64,000 bases of DNA from Acidobacteriota bacterium (GTDB lineage Bacteria > Acidobacteriota > Terriglobia > Acidiferrales > UBA7541), in contig QHYU01000144.1 in the NCBI GenBank assembly GCA_003224235.1, positions 1 through 64,000 on the forward strand. The letters are read 5' to 3'. Of the stretch, positions 36,447 through 45,259 are shown in pieces; position 1 is the stretch's first letter; each line of letters begins with the position of its first letter. The notes below the pieces were generated by a model that ran no database searches, was not told the origin of the DNA, and was given only the letters and a program-made list of their open reading frames with translations. The position numbers and the translations under genes were made by a program.

Positions 36447-37799
36447 ATGACCTCTGCAGGCACCAGCGATCCTGCGGTCAGTGCCTCTCGCGACACGCTG
36501 ACTATTTGCATTCTGGACGACGAAGCTGCTGTACTCGAGATGCTACAGAGTACGGTAGAGCAGATGGGCTATCCAACCCTGACTACCACCGCCCCCGAAG
36601 AAGCGCTCGAGCATATTCAAGCGGGCCGCTGCCGCGTGGTGCTGTCTGACATCAAGATGCCCGCCATGGATGGCCTGGCATTTCTCGAGCGGGTGCTGGA
36701 GCACGATCCCGGGGTCTACGTCATCCTTATGACCGGATTCTATTCAGTAGATTCGGCCATCGAAGCGGTTAGACGGGGAGCCTACGATTACTTGTGCAAA
36801 CCGGTGGACCGGGCCCGCTTAAAAAAAAACCTGGACGAGTTGTCCGAACTCTTCAGCCAACGCAGACGCATCCGAGAACTGGAGGAGCGGCTGCTCCCCG
36901 ACCTGGAGTTCCATGGCATTGTGGGAAAAAGCCCGGCGATGCTGGAGGTGTTTGACCTGGCGCGGAAGGTGGCCAAGCATTACACCAACGTGCTGTTGAC
37001 TGGGCCGACCGGCACCGGCAAGGAACTGGTAGCTCAGGCCATCCACCAGATGAGCCCAGTGGCGCAGAACCGCTTTGTCGTCTGCAACTGTTCGGCGGAT
37101 ACGCGGCCCGGGCTGTTCGAATACGCCAGCGGAGGCACCGTGTTCCTGGACGAAGTCGGAGAGATGTCCCCGCCGATGCAGGCCAAGCTCCTGCGGGTGA
37201 TCCAGAACCGGGAAATTCAGCGCGTTGGCGCGCCGGAAGTGGGCCATGTCGATGTGCGTCTGATCGCCGCCACCAACCGCGATCTACGCGCCGAAGTCCT
37301 CGCCGGCCGATACCGCGAAGACCTCTTCTACCGCCTGAGCAGCATCCAGATCCGCTTGCCTAGCCTCACCGAACGTGTGGGAGACATCCCCATCCTGGTG
37401 CAATTCTTCTTGAAGAAGTACAACGAGGCCTACGGCAAGCAGCTCCATGGGCTGACGCGCCGCGCGCAGGCCGTGCTGATGCAACACTCCTGGCCCGGCA
37501 ACGTGCGTGAGCTCGAAAACGTCATCTCGGGCGCCTGCATCACTGCTGCCAACGACTTCATCGATGTCGACGATTTCCCTAAGCACCTGCAGAAACCGCT
37601 CGGGCGCGCCGGCCCTGGCGGCGAGACCTGGCGTCCGCTACCACTCGAAGAAGTGCGCCGCTTGCACATCCAGCGCGTGCTCGAGATGTGCGAGGGAAAC
37701 CGCGTGCGTGCCGCGCAAGTACTGGGGATTGGGCGCACCAGCCTGTACCGCTACCTCAAACGCGCGGCCAAGAACAAGGCCGGGGCTACCGCAGCCTAG
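36447..37799 (+). CDS. NtrC-type response regulator lacking the GAFTGA loop
   Basis: A 450-residue regulator. The receiver domain (about 20-135) has the phospho-acceptor in [14 protein letters not shown] and the Lys in YLCKPVD. The AAA+ domain has Walker A GPTGTGKE, Walker [13 protein letters not shown], sensor I IAATNRDL and the arginine-finger region [12 protein letters not shown] Fis-type helix-turn-helix ends the protein ([23 protein letters not shown]). Between VVCNCSA and [10 protein letters not shown] the usual ELFGHxxGAFTGA segment, about 25 residues, is cleanly missing, so contact with sigma-54 through loop L1 should be impossible. It may act as a DNA-binding regulator independent of sigma-54. 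The start is ATG 36447 or TTG 36423; neither has a Shine-Dalgarno. PilZ-like genes flank it on both sides. Confidence 0.92.
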   Translation: MTSAGTSDPAVSASRDTLTICILDDEAAVLEMLQSTVEQMGYPTLTTTAPEEALEHIQAGRCRVVLSDIKMPAMDGLAFLERVLEHDPGVYVILMTGFYSVDSAIEAVRRGAYDYLCKPVDRARLKKNLDELSELFSQRRRIRELEERLLPDLEFHGIVGKSPAMLEVFDLARKVAKHYTNVLLTGPTGTGKELVAQAIHQMSPVAQNRFVVCNCSADTRPGLFEYASGGTVFLDEVGEMSPPMQAKLLRVIQNREIQRVGAPEVGHVDVRLIAATNRDLRAEVLAGRYREDLFYRLSSIQIRLPSLTERVGDIPILVQFFLKKYNEAYGKQLHGLTRRAQAVLMQHSWPGNVRELENVISGACITAANDFIDVDDFPKHLQKPLGRAGPGGETWRPLPLEEVRRLHIQRVLEMCEGNRVRAAQVLGIGRTSLYRYLKRAAKNKAGATAA

Positions 37800-38054
37800 C
37801 AGCACGGCATTCCTCATCCCCTGCCGGCTCCAGCGGTCACTGATCGGCATTCCCCTCATTGCTGGGTGAAGAAAAGGCAAGGGAGCTGGGCGCCAGCACG
37901 GACGGGTGGTTCAGGTTCAAACAGAATCCCGCCCGGTGACACCGCGGTCTTGGCGGCCGGAAACAAGTCCAGCGTTTTCAGCGAGCAGTCAAGCCCGGCT
38001 TTGGCAGAGAGCTTGCCGGTCTAGCCACCGGGGGTCGGCGCGGAGGAGGAAGCA

Positions 38055-38429
38055 ATGGGAAGTCAGGCGAACTGGAAAGAATTCACCACCGAAGATACTA
38101 CCAAGGAGCGCCGCAAAGGGAGGCGCGCCCGGCTGGTTTTCCCCATCGAAGTCTCCGGTATCGACGAGGCCGAAGGAATTTTTTGTGAACGCACCTTTAC
38201 CAACGATATCAGCGAAAGGGGATGCAGTTTTCACGTGAGCCATTCCCTTCAGCGCGGCGATATGGTGGCTATCAAATTGCTCGCTGGCCCGGACCCTCAT
38301 TCACCGGAAAACAAGCCGCTGCTGTTCCAGATTTGCTGGATCGCCCAGGAGAAACACGGTTGGATGGTGGGCGTGCTCAAGCTTAACGGCGAAAACTTTT
38401 GGCCCGCCGTATTTCCCCCGGACAACTAG
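38055..38429 (+). CDS. PilZ-domain protein
   Basis: A 124-residue single-domain protein. The cyclic-di-GMP signatures are present: an Arg-rich N-terminal motif (ERRKGRRARLVFP, fitting RxxxR) and NDISERGCSF (D/NxSxxG). Beta strands follow (GDMVAIKLLAG, LLFQICWIAQEK, GWMVGVLKL). PilZ domains are receptors for c-di-GMP and often act on motility or exopolysaccharide systems; the partner is unknown here. GGAGGAAG before ATG 38055 supports the start. It stands 255 bases after the NtrC-type regulator and resembles the degenerate copy at 35475. Confidence 0.85.
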   Translation: MGSQANWKEFTTEDTTKERRKGRRARLVFPIEVSGIDEAEGIFCERTFTNDISERGCSFHVSHSLQRGDMVAIKLLAGPDPHSPENKPLLFQICWIAQEKHGWMVGVLKLNGENFWPAVFPPDN

Positions 38430-38563
38430 TCAAAAGATGTGGCGGAGCCGGGCCGGCGCCCTAGAAGCCCATCCAGGGGCCGCGTTCTCCTGTAGTCGGG
38501 CTCCGTATCACCCGGACACAGTCCTCCCGTGCAGCGCGCGTCTGCGCGGGTTGCAGTTCCGCC

Positions 38564-39262
38564 CTAGCGCCGGCTGGAGCCGTATGGCGTGACGGCAGAA
38601 GCTGTTGGCACCGAGACGTTGCTGTCCAGCCGCACCAAGAGCGCCGTCTGCGCGGGCAACTCAACTTCTTTGCCCTTCTTGGCCATGATATAGGCAGTAC
38701 TGCCAACCAGGCCGATGGTGAGGCCGCGCACCACGTGGCTGAAGACCGCGCCCACCGCTGTGCCTCCGGCCGTGCCGATGCCCACCGTGGCGATTTCGCC
38801 CTTGATATCCTGCTTGGCTTCCACCACCTGGCCTTCCTCCACCTTTACATCTTTGCGTTTCTTTCCACTGCTCGACTGCGTCGAGGCATCCTGAATCGCC
38901 AGAATGCTCATTTGCGCCGGGAGCAGCCGGCTATCCACCTCAATAGATTGGAAAGACAGGTTCATCGCCGCTTGCCCGCGGAATATCGAGAAGCGCTTCG
39001 GTCGGATCACGCTGCCCACATGCCCGTGGACGCGCGCGCCCGCCGGCAAGATCAATTGCCCACCCATGTACACAGGTTCAGCGACAACCGCGGTGAACGG
39101 ATCTCCGTCGCGCGCGACCGAGGTGCTCAGCCCGTTCAGCAGAATTAGGCGGAGTTGCGTGCCCTGGAGAAGTTGGTTGTATTGAGAATACTGAGACTGC
39201 GCCGGAAGCGCCGCAGTCAACAACAAACACACCGCGACGCCGAAGCATACTACACCCTTCAT
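38564..39262 (-). CDS. Secreted hypothetical protein
   Basis: A 232-residue exported protein with a signal peptide (VVCFGVAVCLLLTAALPAQSQ). A beta-rich domain follows, with the pattern LRLILLNGLSTSVARDGDPF and AGARVHGHVGSVIRP, which resembles extracytoplasmic domains in which a scaffold must hold a polymer or periplasmic ligand. A Lys-rich stretch (SSSGKKRKDVKVEEG) and a glycine-rich hydrophobic segment (IATVGIGTAGGTAVGAVF) follow and may insert in a membrane. I do not recognise the family. ATG 39262 follows AAGGGGGAA at a good distance. Many such proteins of unknown function occur in Acidobacteria. Confidence 0.7.
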   Translation of the reverse strand: MKGVVCFGVAVCLLLTAALPAQSQYSQYNQLLQGTQLRLILLNGLSTSVARDGDPFTAVVAEPVYMGGQLILPAGARVHGHVGSVIRPKRFSIFRGQAAMNLSFQSIEVDSRLLPAQMSILAIQDASTQSSSGKKRKDVKVEEGQVVEAKQDIKGEIATVGIGTAGGTAVGAVFSHVVRGLTIGLVGSTAYIMAKKGKEVELPAQTALLVRLDSNVSVPTASAVTPYGSSRR

Positions 39263-39963
39263 GTGTTCCCCCTTGCCCTGCACCTTGGTGCAGGGCCTGC
39301 CCCGTGTCGTGGGGCCTGCCCGGGATGAACCCGGAGCGCTCCGCTGGCGCTGCGGAGCCGACAAAGCGTTGCGGTGCCTTGCCGGCCAGGGTGTGGAGGA
39401 ACGTCACCCGCCGAAAGCATACTCCGCCGCAGAAAACAGCCGCACCGAATTCGCGCCGGAGTGTTCCAAAGAGCAACCACCCGGAGTCTTGAGATGATTC
39501 ACAGAGGGGCGAGAGGATGCTCTGCCTCCGACGAAGTCTAAGTGCCCGATCTAGGCACTTCCGGAACGGCCCTACCCCACCCGATGGAACCGCACATTTC
39601 TACTTTGTACATCCCGGACATTCTCACTTTGCAGCGACACCGCGATCTACGCCTGCCGCGTCAAGCCATTTAAGAATGCATCGTGACTGATGGACAGAAG
39701 TTGCCGCTCCGTCGCTGCGCTCAGCCGAAACCGCTTTCGCATCCACGGCATCCAGATCGGCAACAGCGCCTTCAGCCGCACCGACCACGGGTAACCGGCC
39801 GCTTCCCAAACGGCCGTCAGGATGGACAGCGTTTCCTGGCCATTGCGCAGCGCACGTCGCCGCGCCGCCCAACGGGCTGCTTTCCTGGGGCGGACCGTCG
39901 GAAGGAGCCGGCACCGTTTCGTGCCGTGGCAAAATCAAGTGCGGGGCGGAGAAACGCACCGGC
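39263..39963. other. Gene-poor stretch with a transposase relic
   Basis: 700 bases between two leftward genes. No intact gene is supported. The left part contains the likely promoter of the gene at 39262. The right part carries a degraded transposase fragment at 39647-39900, described separately. Confidence 0.45.
39647..39900 (-). pseudogene. Transposase fragment (integrase-core DDE type)
   Basis: On the minus strand one frame reads LSILTAVWEAAGYPWSVRLK, then ALLPIWMPWMRKRFRLSAAT, then ERQLLSIS, before ending at a stop at 39647. This matches my memory of the N-terminal region of integrase-core (DDE) transposases with AAGYPWSVRLKALLP-like sequence. No start codon, catalytic core or C-terminus is present, so it is a short relic. 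The limit on the upstream side is approximate. It shows that the gap between the two secreted-protein genes once held a mobile element. Confidence 0.45.
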
Positions 39964-40584
39964 TCAGCGGAGATATTCCTCAGGCAACTTCAACTCGGGC
40001 GTTTCGGTTTGCCAGGCCAGCGAGAGGATCCACCAGCGGTGGCCGTCAAAGAACAACTGAAAACTGTTGACGCCGCGCACAAAGGGCCTGGGGTCGCTGG
40101 AAGCGTGGCGGGCCTCGTAGGTGCTGAAAACCTGCGCGATCTTGCCGAAGCGCTCGGTGCGCCGGGCGATTTCTTTGACCAGGTAGCCCTCTTCCGCAGC
40201 GAAGAGATCGGTGTTGGCGATGTAGGTGGAGGGCGCGAACGCGCGGGGCATGTTGGTGCCATGGCCTTTGCCTTCCGCAGGCATCAGTTGCGCGCCGGGA
40301 TAAAACAGCGAAGAAAAGCGGACAATGTCGCGCTTCTGTCCGACGGCGCCGGAGTTGGAGGCGTAGAACGCGGCAAGAATGGCGTCGAGCGAGGCTACGT
40401 CGGCAGCGTCCGCCGGCTTCATCTCGTGCGCCGCGGGAGCAGACGGCGCCGCGGCCGTGTGTCCAGCGTGAGAGTCGTGCGGTTTCTGCGGCGCTGGTGC
40501 CGCCGGCTGCTGGCCGTGGGTGCACGGCACGAGCACGGCGAACAGTGTCATGGCAAAAATGCGAACTATCTTGCAACGAGGCAT
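39964..40584 (-). CDS. Secreted SnoaL/NTF2-like protein
   Basis: A 206-residue exported protein. A signal peptide (IVRIFAMTLFAVLVPCTHG) is followed by a His/Ala/Pro-rich linker (PHDSHAGHTAAAPSAPAAHE) that could bind metal. The rest looks like a SnoaL/NTF2-type alpha+beta cone: DVASLDAILAAFYASNSGAV, then DIVRFSSLFYPGAQLMPAEG, YLVKEIARRTERFG and SFQLFFDGHRWWILSLAW. Such folds serve as small enzymes or binding proteins, and no catalytic set is obvious here. GAGAGGAG before ATG 40584 sets the start. It lies downstream of the multicopper oxidase on the same strand, with a strong hairpin between them. Confidence 0.75.
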   Translation of the reverse strand: MPRCKIVRIFAMTLFAVLVPCTHGQQPAAPAPQKPHDSHAGHTAAAPSAPAAHEMKPADAADVASLDAILAAFYASNSGAVGQKRDIVRFSSLFYPGAQLMPAEGKGHGTNMPRAFAPSTYIANTDLFAAEEGYLVKEIARRTERFGKIAQVFSTYEARHASSDPRPFVRGVNSFQLFFDGHRWWILSLAWQTETPELKLPEEYLR

Positions 40585-40765
40585 CGTTTTCCCGCTCCTC
40601 TCGCTGTAGGCGTGGGCTGTGTGACGGCGCTCCTCAGGGCACCGTACCGCACGCGCAATCTGAGGCGGCAAACTACCGGCTAGAGGCCGGCGCTGCGCAT
40701 GGTGGCTCCCGGCTTCGCTGGGACCAAACCCGCCCAACGCTACGAGACTAGACCACTAGAAACGA

Positions 40766-40800
40766 GAACTGTCGGGGGCACGTCGCGCCCTCGACAGTTC
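40766..40800 (-). terminator. Hairpin downstream of the multicopper oxidase gene
   Basis: GAACTGTCG (40766-40774) pairs with CGACAGTTC (40792-40800), and the inner GGGC/GCCC pairs extend the stem. It lies about 50 bases past the oxidase stop on the minus strand, followed there by a modest T-rich run (TCTCGTTTCT). Probably a transcription terminator; the U-tract is weak. Confidence 0.55.
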
Positions 40801-40852
40801 CCAATTCTCTCACGATCTCTTGGCTTTCACGAGACGACGTCGTAGGACCGCA

Positions 40853-42556
40853 TTAGTCCTTGTCTTCCTTCCCGGAGACAACAGCGTAGGGCCGCATCAT
40901 CTCGTTGTCTTCGTGTTCCAGGATGTGGCAGTGCCAGACGTACTGCTGCCGGTTGCCTGGCGGGAACTCAGCCTCGTTCGGCAGGTCGAATTTGGCGATA
41001 ATGCGCGTGAGCTTGCCCTGACCGCTGGTGGTATCGCCCGGGAAGACCACCACGGTGTCTTTCCACGCCGGGCGCTCGTTGGGGGCGGGCGGTTCCGGCG
41101 GGCCCAGGAATTTCAGTTTCCCGGTCTGGTTGAAGACGTTAAGGTCGAACAGTTGCCGGTTGATGACGTTGAAGCGGACCAGATGGACGTGGATCGGATG
41201 TCCGTCGGTGGTCGTGTTGATGAGATCCCACTGCTCGATCGTGCCGGCCCTCGGGTTCTCGGTGATCGGTTCGTTCCAGCGGCGATCGCCGAGGAAATCA
41301 ATGATCGGGTTGCCGTTCGGGTCGTCGTTCTCACGCAGAGTGAGCCGGCGGACGCGGACGGCGTCTTCTGTCTCGAGCAGGTGCACCGGAGCGAGCCGCT
41401 CGGGGAGGGGCTGGTCGGTGCTGGTCAGCGGCAGCGTCACGCGGAACTCCATGAACTGCGGCACCATGCCCGGCGCGCCGCCGCCCGGGAACGGAGCGGG
41501 CGCATCATTGTTCAGGATGAACGACTTGCCTTTCTGGCCGGTGAAGTCAATCACCACGTCGAAGCGCTCGGCCGGCGACATAAGCAGGTCCATCAGCGTC
41601 ACCGGCTTGTGCAGAAAACCCTGGTCGGTGCCGATCTGGTGGAAGTGCAACTGATCCTTGTTATCCGTGGCGTTGGTAAACGTCAGGTGCAGGAAGCGCG
41701 CGTTGCACGCGTTCAACATGCGGAAGCGGTATTTCCTGGGCTCGACTTCGAGGAACGGCAGGATTTTGCCGTTAACCAGCGCCGTATCGCCGAAGAACTC
41801 GGGCACCCAGATGGGAGATACCGGTGGCGGGGGCGGCGGCACGGTCTGCACGGGATAGTGCAACGAGCCATCGGGGTTGAAGGCGCGGTCCATGAAGACC
41901 AGGGGTACCTCGAACTTGCCTTTGGGGAGGGGAAGCTCATCTTCATCTTCGTCGCGGATCAAATAGACGCCCGCCAAACCCGCAAAGACGTTGAGCCGCG
42001 TGATGCCCAAGCTGTGGTCGTGATACCAGAGCATCGTGGCGGCCTGGTCGTTCGGGTAGTGATAGACGCGCGTGCTGAAGAACGGACCGGTCTTCCCGAA
42101 CCCGTTGGTGAACCAAGCCTCGGGATACCCGTCGCTGTCGGCCAGCACCTTGGCGCCGTGCAGGTGGACGACCGAGCGGACTTCGGGCACGTTACTTTCG
42201 GAGCCGTGAATCGTGGTGTCAACGGCGGGAAGAAAATGCTTTTGTCCGGGAAGATCGTTCAGCCATTGCACCGTGATGGGCGAACCGCTGCGAACCTCGA
42301 AGGTGGGGCCCAGGAACATGCCCTCGTAGCCCCACAGCTTAGTGGGCGGCAAGTCGCGGTGCAATTTCTGGAAGAACTGCCTCATGTGAATATCGAACGA
42401 TGTGGCCCCGGGAAGAACGGGGGGAATGGGCAGAGGGTCCACAAAGGGCTTCAGCTTGGGCGAATTTTGCCCGAATACGTAATTCTTCGGGAACAGCAAA
42501 CAGCCGGCGCCGGCCATCGCGCCCAGCCGGAGAAAATCTCGTCGCCTGAGATTCAT
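40853..42556 (-). CDS. Multicopper oxidase with Tat signal
   Basis: A 567-residue exported copper enzyme of the CotA/bilirubin-oxidase/phenoxazinone-synthase group. The twin-arginine signal RRRDFLRLGAMAGAGC leads the protein, so it folds with copper before export. Copper motifs appear in order: VVHLHGA, MLWYHDHSLG, GHPIHVHLV and WHCHILEHEDNEMM, the last supplying the type 1/2/3 ligands. Cupredoxin domains sit at about 45-215, 225-390 and 440-560. Likely substrates are phenolics, metals or bilirubin-like molecules, with oxygen reduced to water; laccase activity is an inference. The upstream 640-base region has two similar 25-base direct repeats that may be regulator sites. A long antisense open frame over this gene is a shadow. 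Confidence 0.94.
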   Translation of the reverse strand: MNLRRRDFLRLGAMAGAGCLLFPKNYVFGQNSPKLKPFVDPLPIPPVLPGATSFDIHMRQFFQKLHRDLPPTKLWGYEGMFLGPTFEVRSGSPITVQWLNDLPGQKHFLPAVDTTIHGSESNVPEVRSVVHLHGAKVLADSDGYPEAWFTNGFGKTGPFFSTRVYHYPNDQAATMLWYHDHSLGITRLNVFAGLAGVYLIRDEDEDELPLPKGKFEVPLVFMDRAFNPDGSLHYPVQTVPPPPPPVSPIWVPEFFGDTALVNGKILPFLEVEPRKYRFRMLNACNARFLHLTFTNATDNKDQLHFHQIGTDQGFLHKPVTLMDLLMSPAERFDVVIDFTGQKGKSFILNNDAPAPFPGGGAPGMVPQFMEFRVTLPLTSTDQPLPERLAPVHLLETEDAVRVRRLTLRENDDPNGNPIIDFLGDRRWNEPITENPRAGTIEQWDLINTTTDGHPIHVHLVRFNVINRQLFDLNVFNQTGKLKFLGPPEPPAPNERPAWKDTVVVFPGDTTSGQGKLTRIIAKFDLPNEAEFPPGNRQQYVWHCHILEHEDNEMMRPYAVVSGKEDKD

Positions 42557-43197
42557 CCGTGTTTCTCCTCATTTTATTGATTTTAACCCATCGATATTTC
42601 TCGATACCCCTCAGCCGGATGCGGGGACAAGTGCAGCACGGAAGAACCTAACTCTTCACTCAGGTTAGGACAACTGTCCTTCAAAAGCCTCCTGGGGCAG
42701 TTTTTCTCTGAAGGCAGGACAGGATTTCTGCACTGGTGGGATAGGTTTTTTGCAGGCAAGTTTGCGAACAGGCGGCAAACCACCGGCAAAAGCATTCCCG
42801 GACACGACACCACGAAAAAAAACTGCGACAACTTAGATTACGTTGGAGTAGAAGTGCTTCCTCCCTTACTGTGAGACAAATCCCCCAGCCAGAGATGGAA
42901 GCCGGAGCTGCAAGTACTCCCATTTCGTTTGATCGCCCACCGTAACCCCTCCTCAAAAGCCTTCTGAGTTGGGTTACATCTTAAATGGCGCGATAACACC
43001 CCCTAGGGTTACATTCTAGATGGCTCGATACGCCTGCTTGACTTTTGCATTTAGGAGAGTTAGGCTCCGCGCCGTCCCCGCTAGTTAGCCCCGAAAAGGA
43101 GGATGCGAGACTACGAGTATCTCCATCCGCTGGATGGACATGCGCGCGTGTCTGCGCGCCCTGACCCTTTGGTGTGGCAATCGGAAAGGAGACGACC
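42557..43197. promoter_or_regulatory. Divergent control region of the multicopper oxidase and the 43198 gene
   Basis: 640 bases without a supported gene. Two 25-base direct repeats lie at 42971-42995 and 43006-43030, and a CCTAAC/GTTAGG hairpin lies near 42647-42669. CGATA occurs again at 42594 and 42604. The region should hold both divergent promoters. Confidence 0.5.
42971..43030. repeat. Pair of 25-bp direct repeats, 35-bp spacing
   Basis: Copy one begins GGGTTACATCTTAAATGGCG and copy two GGGTTACATTCTAGATGGCT; both end CGATA, with 21 of 25 positions identical. The 35-base period puts the copies on roughly similar helix faces. They lie between two divergent genes, about 415 bases upstream of the multicopper oxidase and 170 bases upstream of the 43198 gene, so they may be regulator binding sites. 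Confidence 0.55.
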
Positions 43198-43770
43198 GTG
43201 AGAAAAAGCGTGTTGATTTGTCTCGTTTTGTTTGCAGCACCCCTCGTGGCGCAGGAACACCCAGGTAAGGAAATTGCGCGGCATTTCAACAACAATGCGG
43301 GACGTCCGTGCGTGGAGTACAGGGATGGCTCGCAGACCTGCCTGGACGGCGAATCGATGACCAGCAGCCCTGCATTGCGTCCACAGAACCGAGCAAAGTT
43401 TGGCTTTCGCCAAGTAGCCAACCGCAAATTCTGGCTGATTGCTGCCGGTATGTACGCATCCGCTTTCTATGACGTTGAAGGCGCGCAACACTGCATCCGC
43501 GTCCGCGCCTGCAAAGAAGCCAATCCGATCCTCGGCCAGACTCGTGGGCGCCAGTACGGAGTGAAGCTTGGCATCACCACTGCGGCCCTAATCCCTGTGT
43601 ACTACCTCAAGCGCCTGGACATGCAGGACAATGCTGAAGGCAGGAAGTCTCCGTTTCCCTGGTGGGCAGCGGCGCAAATGGTGACGGGAGCAAACCTGGC
43701 AACGGGCACGGTAAACTGGCGGCATACCAAGCACACGAACTGTCCGGCGCTCGGGGCCGGGTGTCGCTAG
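43198..43770 (+). CDS. Exported hypothetical protein
   Basis: A 190-residue protein with a signal peptide (SVLICLVLFAAPLVAQ) and two or three later hydrophobic segments (KFWLIAAGMYASAFYDVEG, GVKLGITTAALIPVYYL, WWAAAQMVTGANLATG). Membrane association in the envelope is likely. Several Cys residues (CVEYRDGSQTCLDG, CIRVRACKEANP) could form disulfides. I recognise no family. The GTG at 43198 has AAAGGAG upstream and is preferred over the ATG at 43174. It is divergent from the multicopper oxidase, and the shared control region hints at co-regulation. Confidence 0.7.
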   Translation: MRKSVLICLVLFAAPLVAQEHPGKEIARHFNNNAGRPCVEYRDGSQTCLDGESMTSSPALRPQNRAKFGFRQVANRKFWLIAAGMYASAFYDVEGAQHCIRVRACKEANPILGQTRGRQYGVKLGITTAALIPVYYLKRLDMQDNAEGRKSPFPWWAAAQMVTGANLATGTVNWRHTKHTNCPALGAGCR

Positions 43771-44098
43771 GGTCTGGCCCTGGAAAGCAAGCAGCGAAAG
43801 TGTGGACATAAGGGGCACTGCTTGGCTGCTTTCTTGTGTTGGAGCTGAAGGACCGATCCCCTTAAGATGCGCTCCACCCCGGCCCGAGCTGGGGCGAGGG
43901 CCGCGAGCGTTCACCGGGAGCGGTCCTTAGGTGATCGTGCCTTCAGCTCGCTGCGAACCCTCGTTCGCGAGCAGCGGGACACTCCATGCCGTGCCCGGGG
44001 AGTGTACTGTCTTTTCTCGTCTTTTGATGCGCCTCTCTTATGGGTAGTGTTCATACACCTGCTGTGAGTCTTTCACCGGACGGCCCGAGGAGGCTGCT
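43771..44098. other. Intergenic region before the PEGA gene
   Basis: 328 bases without a gene. It holds the hairpin at 43792-43833 and should hold the promoter of the PEGA-domain gene. I see nothing else. Confidence 0.45.
43792..43833 (+). terminator. Terminator-like hairpin after the 43198 gene
   Basis: GAAAGCAAGCAG (43792-43803) pairs with CTGCTTGGCTGCTTTC (43818-43833), with a three-base bulge, 22 bases past the stop codon. The downstream TTGTGTT is only weakly U-rich. Confidence 0.5.
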
Positions 44099-45076
44099 GT
44101 GCTCCTGCGCTCCGCTTTGAAGATTCTGCCGCTGGTCTTTGCCCTGGCAGCGGCGTCGAGCGCGCAGAAACAGGGGTCTGGCGCCTCTCCTCGCGCCGAG
44201 CTCGTACAAATATTGCAACAGCGTTATCGGCTGACTTCGATTGGTCCCAGCTTTCTGGGGCTCAAGGGCAGGGCGGGCCCGGCTCGACAGGTTGGGGGAG
44301 TCGTCGAGGCACGGCGCACCGGCTTGTATGGTTCGCTCGAGCAAAACGGCTGTCCTGCGATGAACGTCCGTGGCGAGTCCGTGGAAGTCACGCGCGGCAA
44401 CAAGGACATGGCGTTTGCTGTCGGGGAGCAGTTTTACGTTCACAGCGTGCACGTGGGCCAGGACGTTATCACCCTCGGTGTCGTAACCACGCGCTCGATC
44501 ACTACGCCCCGCGGCACGGGCCGCTTGTGGGCCGTGGCGAATTTCTTCTTTCCAGCCGAGAGCATCTCTAACGCTGATATTGGCGCCATCTTTGGCGCCC
44601 TGGACCAATGGCTGCTCCCTGTGATGCCACGCCCGGCGGTTGCGGTGGTGCCAGCGCCCGTGGCGCCGCCCCCGCCCCTTGCGCCCGCGGCCGCGCCTGC
44701 TCCTCGCGCCGCTCTTCAAGCGGGGATGACGAGGCAGGAAGTTCTTGCGGCGCTGGGTGCGCCACAGCGCGAGGCCAGCTACGGCCCGCGCGTTTGGCTG
44801 ACCTACGCGGGCATGGTGGTTGTGCTTGAAAACGGCAGTCTGGCTTCGGTGGATCGCAGCGGCCAGCCACCCTCCAAGGTTACCGTGCGCTCGGAGCCGG
44901 ATGGCGCCGACGTGTATTTAGGCACCAATTTCGTGGGGTCAACTCCGGCCACGCTCGAATTGCCCACCGGAATCTACAAGGTCAGCCTGCGCCTGAACGG
45001 CTATAAGGATTGGCAGCGCGAAGTGCAGGTGCCCGGCGGCAGCGAGCTCACCCTCCGCGCTCACCTTGAGAAATAG
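44099..45076 (+). CDS. Exported PEGA-domain protein
   Basis: A 325-residue exported protein. It has a signal peptide (LKILPLVFALAAASSAQ), a first domain at about 30-160 (ELVQILQQRYRLTSIG, VGEQFYVHSVHVGQDVITL), a Pro/Ala-rich linker at about 175-205 and a short SmpA/OmlA-like motif (LQAGMTRQEVLAALGAPQRE). The C-terminal PEGA domain at about 258-325 reads VTVRSEPDGADVYLGTNFVG and LPTGIYKVSLRLNGYKDW. PEGA domains occur in surface proteins of many bacteria and their ligand is generally unknown. GAGGAGG lies upstream of the GTG start. It follows no obvious operon partner. Confidence 0.85.
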   Translation: MLLRSALKILPLVFALAAASSAQKQGSGASPRAELVQILQQRYRLTSIGPSFLGLKGRAGPARQVGGVVEARRTGLYGSLEQNGCPAMNVRGESVEVTRGNKDMAFAVGEQFYVHSVHVGQDVITLGVVTTRSITTPRGTGRLWAVANFFFPAESISNADIGAIFGALDQWLLPVMPRPAVAVVPAPVAPPPPLAPAAAPAPRAALQAGMTRQEVLAALGAPQREASYGPRVWLTYAGMVVVLENGSLASVDRSGQPPSKVTVRSEPDGADVYLGTNFVGSTPATLELPTGIYKVSLRLNGYKDWQREVQVPGGSELTLRAHLEK

Positions 45077-45259
45077 AACCAGAACTCGCTGGGAGCCTTT
45101 TTCTCTTTTTCTTCCCTCGGCCTCCTCGGCTTTACGCAACTCGCCCCGGGCTTTCCTCTTGACAATCTCCCAGCGCCCGGCCATCTTTATTGCTTTTGTC
45201 TTGGCAAGATTTCTTCTCCGTGCTAGGCGGAGAGGCCACTTTCGAGGTTCGGGGTCCCG

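Noticed and set aside
40820..42580. 586-codon plus-strand open frame over the multicopper oxidase
   Set aside because: Exact antisense shadow; copper motifs and Tat signal support the minus-strand gene.
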